This document shows positions 17,579 to 24,541 of a stretch of DNA of 64,000 nucleotides, in pieces. The DNA is from Salibacter halophilus (GTDB lineage: Bacteria > Bacteroidota > Bacteroidia > Flavobacteriales_G > Salibacteraceae). Location: the NCBI RefSeq assembly GCF_008806325.1, contig NZ_WACR01000010.1, positions 53,630 through 117,629 of the forward strand, in the 5' to 3' direction. How positions within the stretch are numbered: the stretch's first letter is position 1; every line of letters begins with the position of its first letter. The notes beneath the pieces are model-generated. The model did not search any database, was not told where the DNA came from, and saw only the letters and a list, made by a program, of their open reading frames with translations. Both the position numbers and the translations under genes were made by a program.

Positions 17579-18598
17579 TTAGCTATTCATTTTTACGATA
17601 TCCTGAACATCGAGCATACCAACAACTTTATCGTTTTTGGTGACTACCAGTTCATCGATTTTCTTTTCAGTAAAGATCGACTGGGCATCGATGAGCAATG
17701 ATTCTGCATCCACAGAAAGCGGTTTTGAAAGATTGAGCTCGCTCATTCTTTTGTTTACTGCACTTGCACCTTCTGTTTCGATTAATCTGCGGAGGTCGCC
17801 ATCAGTAAAAATACCGATTGCTTCCTGTTTGTCGTTGACAACGCTCACTGCTCCAAACCCACCTGATGTCATTTTAACTGTACAATCAGTAACTGAAGCA
17901 CCTTCTTCAACCATTGGGTTGTGATCGTTCATGATGTCCTTCACGCGAACAGTCATGAGGCGAGTGTGCTCAAAGAACTGGCGTGTACCAATTTCAGTAA
18001 AGTGGTTTTCAGTGAGTTGCTTCATCACTTTCCATGGAACTGTAATTGTGTGTACGCCAACGTTAATAGCGTTGCGAACGTGCTCAACGTGACGAACAGA
18101 TGAGAACATGATTTTTGTGTTGTAGCCGTAATAATTTACTGCATCAACACATTGTTCTACCAATGATAGAGCGTCAGTTCCCTGATCCTGTAAACGACCA
18201 ACGAGTGGACAAACGTAAGTTGCACCTGCCTGCATCGCCATGTAAGCTTGTTGTAGCGTGTACACCAGGTGAATGTTTACTTTGAATCCCTGATCAGTCA
18301 ATTCTTTACAGGCTTTTACACCTTCCATTGAAATAGGAATTTTGTAAACTGTTGTTTCACGATCGAGTCCCAGTTTTTCCTGGCGTTTTGCTTCAGCTAC
18401 TATTTCTTCAGCAGTTTCGCCAAGTGCTTCAATTTGAAGTACAGGAACAATTTTAGAAAGCTCAACGATTGTACCGTCAATATCAGTGATACCGTGACGG
18501 TGCATGAAAGTTGGTGTAGTTGTTAGTCCACTTAAAAAGCCGAGTTTAAAAGCGTGTTTGATTTCGTTTATATCGGCAGAATCGAGATATAATTCCAT
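17579..18598 (-). CDS. Transaldolase/fructose-6-phosphate-aldolase domain fused to a KdsD-type CBS pair
   Basis: 339 aa. Residues 1-212 are a small (TalC/FSA-type) transaldolase barrel: MELYLDSADI with Asp6, GLTTTPT, and VYKIPIS with Lys86 at the place of the Schiff-base Lys85 of E. coli FSA; Arg135 and the SSVR block also align. Two usual active-site residues differ: Thr28 where FSA has Asn28, and His110 near FSA Thr109. Residues about 218-337 are two CBS motifs; GIFTDGDLRR is the same signature as in the CBS tail of arabinose-5-phosphate isomerase KdsD. The gene lies between kdsA and the kdsC-like gene (4-nt spacing to the latter), where a KdsD would make sense. Inferred role: making arabinose 5-phosphate or controlling its supply for Kdo; unproven. 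Confidence 0.85.
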   Translation of the reverse strand: MELYLDSADINEIKHAFKLGFLSGLTTTPTFMHRHGITDIDGTIVELSKIVPVLQIEALGETAEEIVAEAKRQEKLGLDRETTVYKIPISMEGVKACKELTDQGFKVNIHLVYTLQQAYMAMQAGATYVCPLVGRLQDQGTDALSLVEQCVDAVNYYGYNTKIMFSSVRHVEHVRNAINVGVHTITVPWKVMKQLTENHFTEIGTRQFFEHTRLMTVRVKDIMNDHNPMVEEGASVTDCTVKMTSGGFGAVSVVNDKQEAIGIFTDGDLRRLIETEGASAVNKRMSELNLSKPLSVDAESLLIDAQSIFTEKKIDELVVTKNDKVVGMLDVQDIVKMNS

Positions 18599-18659
18599 GG
18601 TTTAAATTTCTTTTTTCCTTCTTATCAGACCACAAAGATGTGGTTTTCTTATGAATTAA

Positions 18660-19493
18660 TTATTTGCGGTATTTTAATTCAACTTCATGTAATTCGATGA
18701 GTGGCTTGAGGAATTCCTCGAGCTGGTCCATATCGAGCTGACTGGCAGCATCGCAAAGAGCATCACTAGGGCACGGATGTGTTTCCACAAAGATGCCGTC
18801 AACTCCGGCTGCGACTCCGGCTCTGCCCAAAACGGGTAGGTATTGGCGTGCTCCACCGCTAGGATCTGAACTTGGAATACCGTATTTACGAATGGCGTGT
18901 GTGATATCAAAAACTACAGGATATCCGATTTTGCCCATGTCGTAAAAACTCCTGGGATCGATTACGAGGTCGTTGTAGCCAAATGTGTAACCACGCTCTG
19001 TTAAGATAATGTTTTTATTTCCAGTCGATTCAATTTTAGCAGTTGGCTTTGCCATGTTTTCAGGAGCCAAAAACTGACCGTGTTTCAGATTCACGGTTTT
19101 ACCTGTTTTAGCTGCTTCAACTACGAGTGTTGTTTGCATGCAAAGGTATGCCGGAATTTGAAGTACGTCAACAACATCAGCGGCAGGTTTTGCCTGATCA
19201 GGATAGTGGATGTCTGTCAAAAGCGGAAAGCCGAACTCTTTTTTGATTTTTTCCAGTATGCGGAGTCCTTCATCCATTCCCGGCCCCATGTAATAATCGA
19301 CAGAGCTGCGGTTGTCTTTTTGGAATGAAGATTTGTAGATTACCGGAATATCGAGCTTTTCAGTGACTTCCTTGATTTTTTCGGCTGTGCGCATCATCGT
19401 GCTTTCTTCTTCTATCACGCACGGGCCAGATATGAGAAACAATTTGTCATCTCCGGCTGTGATGTCGCCAACCTGAACTTTGAACTTACTCAT
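18660..19493 (-). CDS. kdsA: 3-deoxy-8-phosphooctulonate synthase
   Basis: 277 aa. Condenses phosphoenolpyruvate with arabinose 5-phosphate to Kdo 8-phosphate, the committed step of Kdo synthesis for lipid A core. Visible motifs: LISGPCVIEEE, YKSSFQKDNRSS, LTDIHYPDQ, LKHGQFLAPENM, VFDITHAIRKYG, and VETHPCPSDALCD. The Cys in SGPCV points to the metal-dependent KdsA class (non-metal enzymes have Asn here). First gene of the kdsA-TalCBS-kdsC operon, preceded by its own TATTTTTG box at 19511-19518. Confidence 0.96.
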   Translation of the reverse strand: MSKFKVQVGDITAGDDKLFLISGPCVIEEESTMMRTAEKIKEVTEKLDIPVIYKSSFQKDNRSSVDYYMGPGMDEGLRILEKIKKEFGFPLLTDIHYPDQAKPAADVVDVLQIPAYLCMQTTLVVEAAKTGKTVNLKHGQFLAPENMAKPTAKIESTGNKNIILTERGYTFGYNDLVIDPRSFYDMGKIGYPVVFDITHAIRKYGIPSSDPSGGARQYLPVLGRAGVAAGVDGIFVETHPCPSDALCDAASQLDMDQLEEFLKPLIELHEVELKYRK

Positions 19494-19510
19494 TCGAACT
19501 TAAATTTGCG

Positions 19511-19518
19511 CAAAAATA
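19511..19518 (-). promoter_or_regulatory. -7 promoter box TATTTTTG for the kdsA operon
   Basis: Minus-strand match to TAnnTTTG, 17 nt before the kdsA ATG, downstream of the kdsB terminator. Confidence 0.6.
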
Positions 19519-19632
19519 GGTATTTGGATGAAGTTAGTAGTGTTTTATCGGTAGCTCTTATTTGGTTGAGGGATGAACAATTATTGTAAAATTGAATATG
19601 TTTTTTCAGAGCCTTAAAGTTAGCATCTCAAT

Positions 19633-19687
19633 TGTTCCGTGGGTGGAACAGTAAAGGCGAAAAATCGTTTCGTTCACAAAACGATTT
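19633..19687 (-). terminator. Terminator of kdsB, with a second small hairpin
   Basis: Arms AAATCGTTT (19662-19670) and AAACGATTT (19679-19687) form a 9-bp stem, followed on the minus strand by TTTTT within and after the stem. A separate hairpin TGTTCC/GGAACA (19633-19638 with 19645-19650) lies just downstream in the direction of transcription. The rest of the 248-base kdsB-kdsA gap shows only the kdsA promoter. Confidence 0.65.
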
Positions 19688-19741
19688 AGTGCTTAAAGGA
19701 GTGTTTATGAGCAAAAGGCTAATAAACGCGTAATATGATTC

Positions 19742-20488
19742 CTATTTCATCATTTTCCTCACCCGTTCCAAATCATCAACTGTATCCACTGAAATACTGT
19801 CGTGACTGGTGAAGCCTAGTTTGATTTTACCGCCATTTTCTAACCAACGATTTTGTTCCAGGCTCTCCATTTTTTCCAGTCCTGATGGCGGTAAACTTGC
19901 AAACTCTTCAAGTGTCTCAATAGTGTAAGCATAAAAGCCCAGATGTTTGTATATCGTGGTTTTTTTGAGCCATTTTGTTTTGTCAACGCCTCTAATGTGT
20001 GGTATTACAGATCTTGAAAAGTAGAGTGCAAAATAATTTTTATCGAATGTGACAAAAACTTCGCTTTCGTTAAAGAGGTCATCTAAACGAACAACGGGTG
20101 TGATGAGCGTTGCGAGTTTTGTTTTGGGATCTTTAAAACACTTTTTGAGCGATGTGAGGTTTTCTTTAGCTAAAAGGGGTTCATCGCCCTGGATATTGAT
20201 GACCACATCGTATTCCGTTTCGTTTTCTTTCTGGATTTTTTGGTAAGCTTCTAAGCACCGATTTGTACCAGTAGAGTGGTTTTTGCTGGTCATGATTACT
20301 TTCCCGCCAAATGACTCAACTGTTTCAAAAATGCGTTTGTCATCTGTTGCCACGCAAACAGTTTCGAGAGCTTTTTGAGCTCGTTCGTAAACGTGCTGAA
20401 TCATCGGCTTGCCGTTGATATCGGCAAGTGGTTTTCCTTCTAAACGTGTTGATCCGTAACGAGCCGGTATAATTCCGAGAAAGTTCAT
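19742..20488 (-). CDS. kdsB: 3-deoxy-manno-octulosonate cytidylyltransferase (CMP-Kdo synthetase)
   Basis: 248 aa. Activates Kdo with CTP to CMP-Kdo, the donor for lipid A glycosylation. N-terminal nucleotidyltransferase motif GIIPARYGSTRLEGKPL, then GKPMIQHVYERA, VINIQGDEPL and the Kdo-specific block RSVIPHIR with YKHLGFYAYTIETLE. Lies upstream of kdsA on the same strand but is separated from it by a terminator and a promoter, so the cluster is two transcription units. Confidence 0.96.
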   Translation of the reverse strand: MNFLGIIPARYGSTRLEGKPLADINGKPMIQHVYERAQKALETVCVATDDKRIFETVESFGGKVIMTSKNHSTGTNRCLEAYQKIQKENETEYDVVINIQGDEPLLAKENLTSLKKCFKDPKTKLATLITPVVRLDDLFNESEVFVTFDKNYFALYFSRSVIPHIRGVDKTKWLKKTTIYKHLGFYAYTIETLEEFASLPPSGLEKMESLEQNRWLENGGKIKLGFTSHDSISVDTVDDLERVRKMMK

Positions 20489-20585
20489 GCTTGATGTTTT
20501 TCAGTTATCACTCAAAACAAGCAATTTTTTTCAATAAATGGACCGATATTCAAGATTATTGTGAAGATTGGCTCTGATCGTGAAA

Positions 20586-21569
20586 CTACTGAACTAATAG
20601 ATTACAGCCTCTTATGTCGCTGTTGTCAAATCGGCCTACGACTTCAAAGCTGCCATCATCATGTAGCTTTCCCAAATCCTGGGTAGCGATAAAACTACAT
20701 GAGTATCGATTGGCCAAATCGATGATGTTGAGTCCGCCAGTGCTGTCATTTTCGATGTAACAAAACGGGTCATTTGTATCTCTAATCAAAACTTTCATCC
20801 AGGGCGGAGCCTGAAAAATATTGTGACCGCTCGAATAGGCCTGAGAAAGCAACTCTGTCATGCCGTATTCGCTGTGAATAGATTCAACTCCAAAACCTTT
20901 TTGCAGAATTCTGTGCAGCTCTTCCTTCACCATCTCTTTTCGTTTTCCCTTCATGCCTCCGGTTTCCATCACGGTTGTATGGTTGAGATCTAGCGAATAT
21001 TTCTCAACAAAATCCAGCAATGCGTAACTGACTCCAATGAGTAGAGTTGGCTGTTTTTTATCTTCGAGTTTGAGGAGTTGGTCACGCAATGCCTCGTGGT
21101 CATAGAGGTAATACCCGCTTTCCTGAATTCGGCTCTGACCAATAAGGTCATCAACCATGTAAATCAATGAAGAGCCTTCTCGTTCCAGATAACTCGGCAG
21201 CAATCCCAGGATAGCCAGCTCTTCAGGCTTGCCGTAGAATTGCCTAAAGGCGCGGTTAAAAGATTCCCTGTAAGTCTTTAATTTATGAATTTTGTGTTGG
21301 CTACGGTCAGATCCGGTGGTTCCGCTACTCGAAAACACAACCTCAGGCTTTGGGTATTGCTGAGGGTAAACTGACTGCGTTTTGAAAAAAGAAATGGGCA
21401 AAAACGGGATATCAGAAAAGTGCTCAATTGAGTTGGGGTCAATCTTTAAAGTATCAACAAACTCGCGATAGATAGCGACATTGTCGTATTGAAAACGAAA
21501 CGTTTTAAGGGCAACATTATTGAATTGTTGCTCGTTACGGATAGACCATATTTCTGCAGTTTCAGGCAA
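20586..21569 (-). CDS. LuxE/PaaK-like acyl-protein synthetase family protein
   Basis: 327 aa. AMP-forming adenylate family of the LuxE type: phosphate-binding VFSSSGTTGSDRS near residue 92, ETGGMKGKRKEMV, and the later SEYGMTELLSQAY and ATQDLGKLHDDG blocks. LuxE proteins activate fatty acids as acyl-adenylates and carry them on a Cys; the relatives in Bacteroidota are of unknown physiological role. No ATG is available at the start: the frame opens just downstream of a stop codon and the only usual start is TTG at 21569. Located 97 nt upstream of kdsB on the same strand; a role in cell-envelope acyl chemistry is possible but unproven. Confidence 0.8.
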   Translation of the reverse strand: MPETAEIWSIRNEQQFNNVALKTFRFQYDNVAIYREFVDTLKIDPNSIEHFSDIPFLPISFFKTQSVYPQQYPKPEVVFSSSGTTGSDRSQHKIHKLKTYRESFNRAFRQFYGKPEELAILGLLPSYLEREGSSLIYMVDDLIGQSRIQESGYYLYDHEALRDQLLKLEDKKQPTLLIGVSYALLDFVEKYSLDLNHTTVMETGGMKGKRKEMVKEELHRILQKGFGVESIHSEYGMTELLSQAYSSGHNIFQAPPWMKVLIRDTNDPFCYIENDSTGGLNIIDLANRYSCSFIATQDLGKLHDDGSFEVVGRFDNSDIRGCNLLVQ

Positions 21570-21599
21570 TTGTAATTTGATTCGTTTGAGCGCTTATTG

Positions 21600-21607
21600 T
21601 AACTTCG
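21600..21607 (+). promoter_or_regulatory. -7-like box TAACTTCG
   Basis: Variant of TAnnTTTG with C for T, 5 nt before the ATG at 21613 of the lipoprotein gene, implying a nearly leaderless mRNA. Confidence 0.4.
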
Positions 21608-21612
21608 TAAAC

Positions 21613-22113
21613 ATGAAAAACCTTGCAAAGGTAATTACCGCAATTGTATTGATGTACACAGCATGGTCTTGTGAACCTGAAACTTGTTCAGATCCGGTTC
21701 CTTCCATGAAGTACAAATCATTTAGGCCAATCTCAGCCGATTCATTTGAATTGGTTTATGAATTCAAAGATTGCGATGGTAACATAGGACTGGAGCAAGG
21801 TGAAACACAACCTCCTTACGATTCTTCAAGTAAATATTATTACAACCTATTGATCGACCTTTATTATTTAGAAAATGGAGAGTGGTTGAAATACGAATAT
21901 CCTGAAGGCTCTCCAGGTCTAAACGACCGAATTAGCCGATTAAAGGAAGATGATGGCGATGCATTGCTCGAAGGTGAAATAATCAAAAAGATCGATGAAA
22001 CAGCCTTCAATCCTTCGCTCGATACAGTGAAGTTTAGCGCTATATTGGTTGACAGGGATCTGAATGAAAGTAACGCTGCCGAGAGCGATGTTTATGTTCT
22101 CGAATTAGATTGA
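21613..22113 (+). CDS. Lipoprotein of unknown function
   Basis: 166 aa from ATG 21613; a longer frame from 21520 would overlap the divergent LuxE-like gene and bury the signal peptide. The signal (MKNLAKVITAIVLMYTAWSC) ends in a lipobox, and the mature part begins CEPETC. The remainder is acidic with the phrase YEFKDCDGNIGL, seen in small Bacteroidota lipoproteins with an extracellular Ig-like fold. It converges on, and overlaps by 22 nt, the Na/Pi symporter gene. Function unknown. Confidence 0.8.
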   Translation: MKNLAKVITAIVLMYTAWSCEPETCSDPVPSMKYKSFRPISADSFELVYEFKDCDGNIGLEQGETQPPYDSSSKYYYNLLIDLYYLENGEWLKYEYPEGSPGLNDRISRLKEDDGDALLEGEIIKKIDETAFNPSLDTVKFSAILVDRDLNESNAAESDVYVLELD

Positions 22114-23837
22114 GCCTGTTGCTCTGCCATTTTGTTGTACATCGCTTCAGTTACATTGGTGACGTTTTCTGTGATCTTTTCACACGCATTGAACAAATCG
22201 TTGTAGACTAATCCGCTGTGGATGTTGTAATCTCCAAGTTCTACACTCTTGAAGTGACTTTTCCTTATCTCTTCTTTGCGCTGCATGATTTTGCGTTTGA
22301 TCTCTTTGGCACGCGCAATGTTTTCATCTGTTACATCGTCTTTTAAATTGTTGTTCATTACCTCAAACGCTTCCCTCAGCATTTCCAGCATTTCCTGGAT
22401 ATTTGAACGCTGCTCAGGGGTAAACCAAATACGATCTTCAATTTTCTTTTCCATTGTGATCGTCATTTGGAAAAATAAATCGCCAATTCGTTCGAGCTCA
22501 CTGCTTATGCGCAACATGCTGCGAACTCTCTCTGATGTTTGAGAAGTTAACTCACCGCGAGAAACTTTCATCAAATAATCAGCAATTTCTAGCTCAATGC
22601 GATCAGTGATGTTTTCGTATTTCTTGAGTTTGCGGATTCGCTTATCTGTTATTTTGCGCTCTTTGCTATTGAATAGTTCAGTGAAGTAGTTGAGCATTTT
22701 TTCTGTCAACCATCCAAATTTAGCCATTTCCTTTTTGGCTTCGAGAAGCGATAATTCTGGCGTTCCCATTGGTCCGCGATCGATGAATTCAAGTGTGTAT
22801 TCTTTATCGATCTTACCCTGAGATGGAAGTAAGCGAACAACCAGATTCACGACAATGTCAGTAAACCAAACGAAAATGAACGTATTGGCGAGGTTGAAAG
22901 CAATGTGGAAAAATGCTACTCCCCAGTTGACAGCGTATTGATATTGTTCTGAAGCCGGGTTGACATCGAGCGGACTGTAACCGATAACCCAATTAGTAAA
23001 TGTTGCTATTCCATCAATAAAAAACGGAAAGGCGAGGAGCATCCAGACAACTCCAAACACATTAAAAATCGAGTGAGCACGAGCAGCTCTTTTGGCATGA
23101 ACATTCCCGATGTTAGCCGCGAGGTTTGCTGTAACAGTTGTCCCGATGTTTTCACCCAACACCATGGCTGCAGCCTGTTCAAAATCGATGAATCCATTTG
23201 CTGCAAGCGTCAGGGTTATAACCAGCGAAGCGGATGAAGACTGAATGACAACAGTAAACAGCGCTCCAATCGTAACAAAAATCAGGAATAGCAAAAAGCT
23301 GTTGATTTGAACAGATGCTATGAGTTCAGCTATTTCAGGAAATTCATTGATCGTTGGAATATTCGCTTTGATCAAAACCAGCCCTAAAATGAAAAGTCCA
23401 AAACCAACGAAAAACTCGCCCAGGGATCTGATCGTGGAACTATTAGCAAAAAGTAATGGGAATGCTATCGCTAGCATAGGTAAACCCCAAATCGTGACAT
23501 TGAATGGAGAAAAACCGATGAGAGTAATGAGCACAGCGGTTGAAGTAGTTCCAATGTTTGCTCCCATGATGACATTAATAGCCTGCTTCAGTTTCATGAT
23601 GCCGGCATTGACAAAACTCACCATCATCACTGTGGTGGCAGATGAGGATTGAACGATGACCGTTGTGAGAAAACCGTTGGCAATTCCGCCAGCTGTACTT
23701 TGGGTTAAATCAGAGAGGAGATGGCGAATCCAGGGTCCGGCAACGCGCTGGATGCCTTCACTCATGGTTTTCATCCCGTAAACAAACAGCCCCAGAGCAC
23801 CAAGAGCAGTAACTATATTGAGTAAATCAAATGTCAT
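22092..23837 (-). CDS. Na/Pi-cotransporter family protein with C-terminal PhoU-like domain
   Basis: 581 aa. Eight to nine membrane segments in an inverted-repeat arrangement with two QSSSA motifs (VIVQSSSATTVMM near residue 62 and VIQSSSASLVIT near residue 200), the sodium/phosphate-binding signature of the NptA/PNaS family. After about residue 330 comes a soluble helical region (RIRKLKKYENITDRIELEIADYL ... ERIGDLFFQM) like PhoU. Likely role: sodium-driven phosphate transport across the inner membrane, or phosphate homeostasis. A TAATTTCG box lies at 23856-23863 on the minus strand. It is near a PhoB/PhoR-like pair. Confidence 0.9.
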   Translation of the reverse strand: MTFDLLNIVTALGALGLFVYGMKTMSEGIQRVAGPWIRHLLSDLTQSTAGGIANGFLTTVIVQSSSATTVMMVSFVNAGIMKLKQAINVIMGANIGTTSTAVLITLIGFSPFNVTIWGLPMLAIAFPLLFANSSTIRSLGEFFVGFGLFILGLVLIKANIPTINEFPEIAELIASVQINSFLLFLIFVTIGALFTVVIQSSSASLVITLTLAANGFIDFEQAAAMVLGENIGTTVTANLAANIGNVHAKRAARAHSIFNVFGVVWMLLAFPFFIDGIATFTNWVIGYSPLDVNPASEQYQYAVNWGVAFFHIAFNLANTFIFVWFTDIVVNLVVRLLPSQGKIDKEYTLEFIDRGPMGTPELSLLEAKKEMAKFGWLTEKMLNYFTELFNSKERKITDKRIRKLKKYENITDRIELEIADYLMKVSRGELTSQTSERVRSMLRISSELERIGDLFFQMTITMEKKIEDRIWFTPEQRSNIQEMLEMLREAFEVMNNNLKDDVTDENIARAKEIKRKIMQRKEEIRKSHFKSVELGDYNIHSGLVYNDLFNACEKITENVTNVTEAMYNKMAEQQAQSNSRT

Positions 23838-23855
23838 ATGAGCATTATTGAAATG

Positions 23856-23863
23856 CGAAATTA
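23856..23863 (-). promoter_or_regulatory. -7-like box TAATTTCG for the Na/Pi symporter
   Basis: Variant TAnnTTTG box on the minus strand, 18 nt before the ATG at 23837. Confidence 0.4.
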
Positions 23864-24008
23864 TAATCCTTCCCCGATAAAATGGATATTCAGCTTTATT
23901 TAAAAGTTAAGGAGTTGAACTCAACTTCTCATAACATAGGGTTAAAAGTCGTTTTTATAGATAACAGTTACATAAACAATCAGTTAAATTATCTTGTTTT
24001 TGCGGTTA

Positions 24009-24016
24009 TAATTTCG
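24009..24016 (+). promoter_or_regulatory. -7-like box TAATTTCG for the receiver-domain gene
   Basis: Same variant box as at 23856, here on the plus strand, 17 nt before the ATG at 24034. The two genes diverge from a 196-base region. Confidence 0.4.
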
Positions 24017-24033
24017 CCTTCAAAATATACCTA

Positions 24034-24453
24034 ATGGCTAATTCTCTCCGCGTACTGCTCGTAGATCCAAGCGATGAGAGCTACAAAACTTTTAGCGAAG
24101 CCGCTCGCGTAGCAGGCTTTGAACTGGTTTACGCTTCATCTTACAGTGAAGGGATTTCATTGTGTGAAAAAATACAACCACAAATTATTTTTTCAGAACT
24201 CGTTTTAGAAGAAAGCGATGGAGTAGATCTCCTAATGACAGCACGAGATCATATTGAGAATGTTGAATCAATATTGGTTATTTACACAACAGTTCAGGAT
24301 CAGTATTCTGAGGTTGCTGCATTCAATGCCGGAGTAGATGACTATTTGCGCAAAGCTTATTCAACGCAACTTCTCGCCAGCAAAATAAAAGCACTTCAAA
24401 GAAGAGTAAATCGCATTAATGGTCAGAACCAAAGCCTGGGGAATGCCTGCTAA
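24034..24453 (+). CDS. Stand-alone receiver domain lacking the phospho-acceptor Asp
   Basis: 139 aa, one CheY-like receiver and no output domain. Compared with the PhoB-like protein at 29006, the structure is intact (LLVDPSDES, LVIYTTVQDQYSEVAAFNAGVDDYLRKA with the switch Thr and conserved Lys), but the phospho-acceptor position is Glu55 (SELVLEESDG) instead of Asp, and the second acidic-pocket residue after Asp11 is Pro. Such pseudo-receivers cannot take phosphate in the usual way; Glu can mimic the phosphorylated state. The C-terminal parts of the two proteins (SKIKALQRR and SRIKAMLRR) are similar enough to suggest a common origin. Partner unknown. Confidence 0.85.
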   Translation: MANSLRVLLVDPSDESYKTFSEAARVAGFELVYASSYSEGISLCEKIQPQIIFSELVLEESDGVDLLMTARDHIENVESILVIYTTVQDQYSEVAAFNAGVDDYLRKAYSTQLLASKIKALQRRVNRINGQNQSLGNAC

Positions 24454-24483
24454 ATAGTGCGATTTTTCCAAAAATAGTTATCA

Positions 24484-24513
24484 TAAAAAAAGCCCGGAAT
24501 TCCGGGCTTTTTT
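24484..24513. terminator. Bidirectional terminator
   Basis: Perfect 8-bp palindromic stem GCCCGGAATTCCGGGC flanked by A-run and T-run. It ends the receiver gene on the plus strand and the TBDR gene (stop at 24542) on the minus strand. Confidence 0.92.
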
Positions 24514-24541
24514 GATTTATAGTTGTTTGGGCTTAGATATG

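Noticed and set aside
18625..18650. CCACA/TGTGG hairpin between kdsA and the transaldolase-CBS gene
   Set aside because: Only a 5-bp stem with no T-run on the minus strand; too weak to call a terminator, and the genes are probably co-transcribed.
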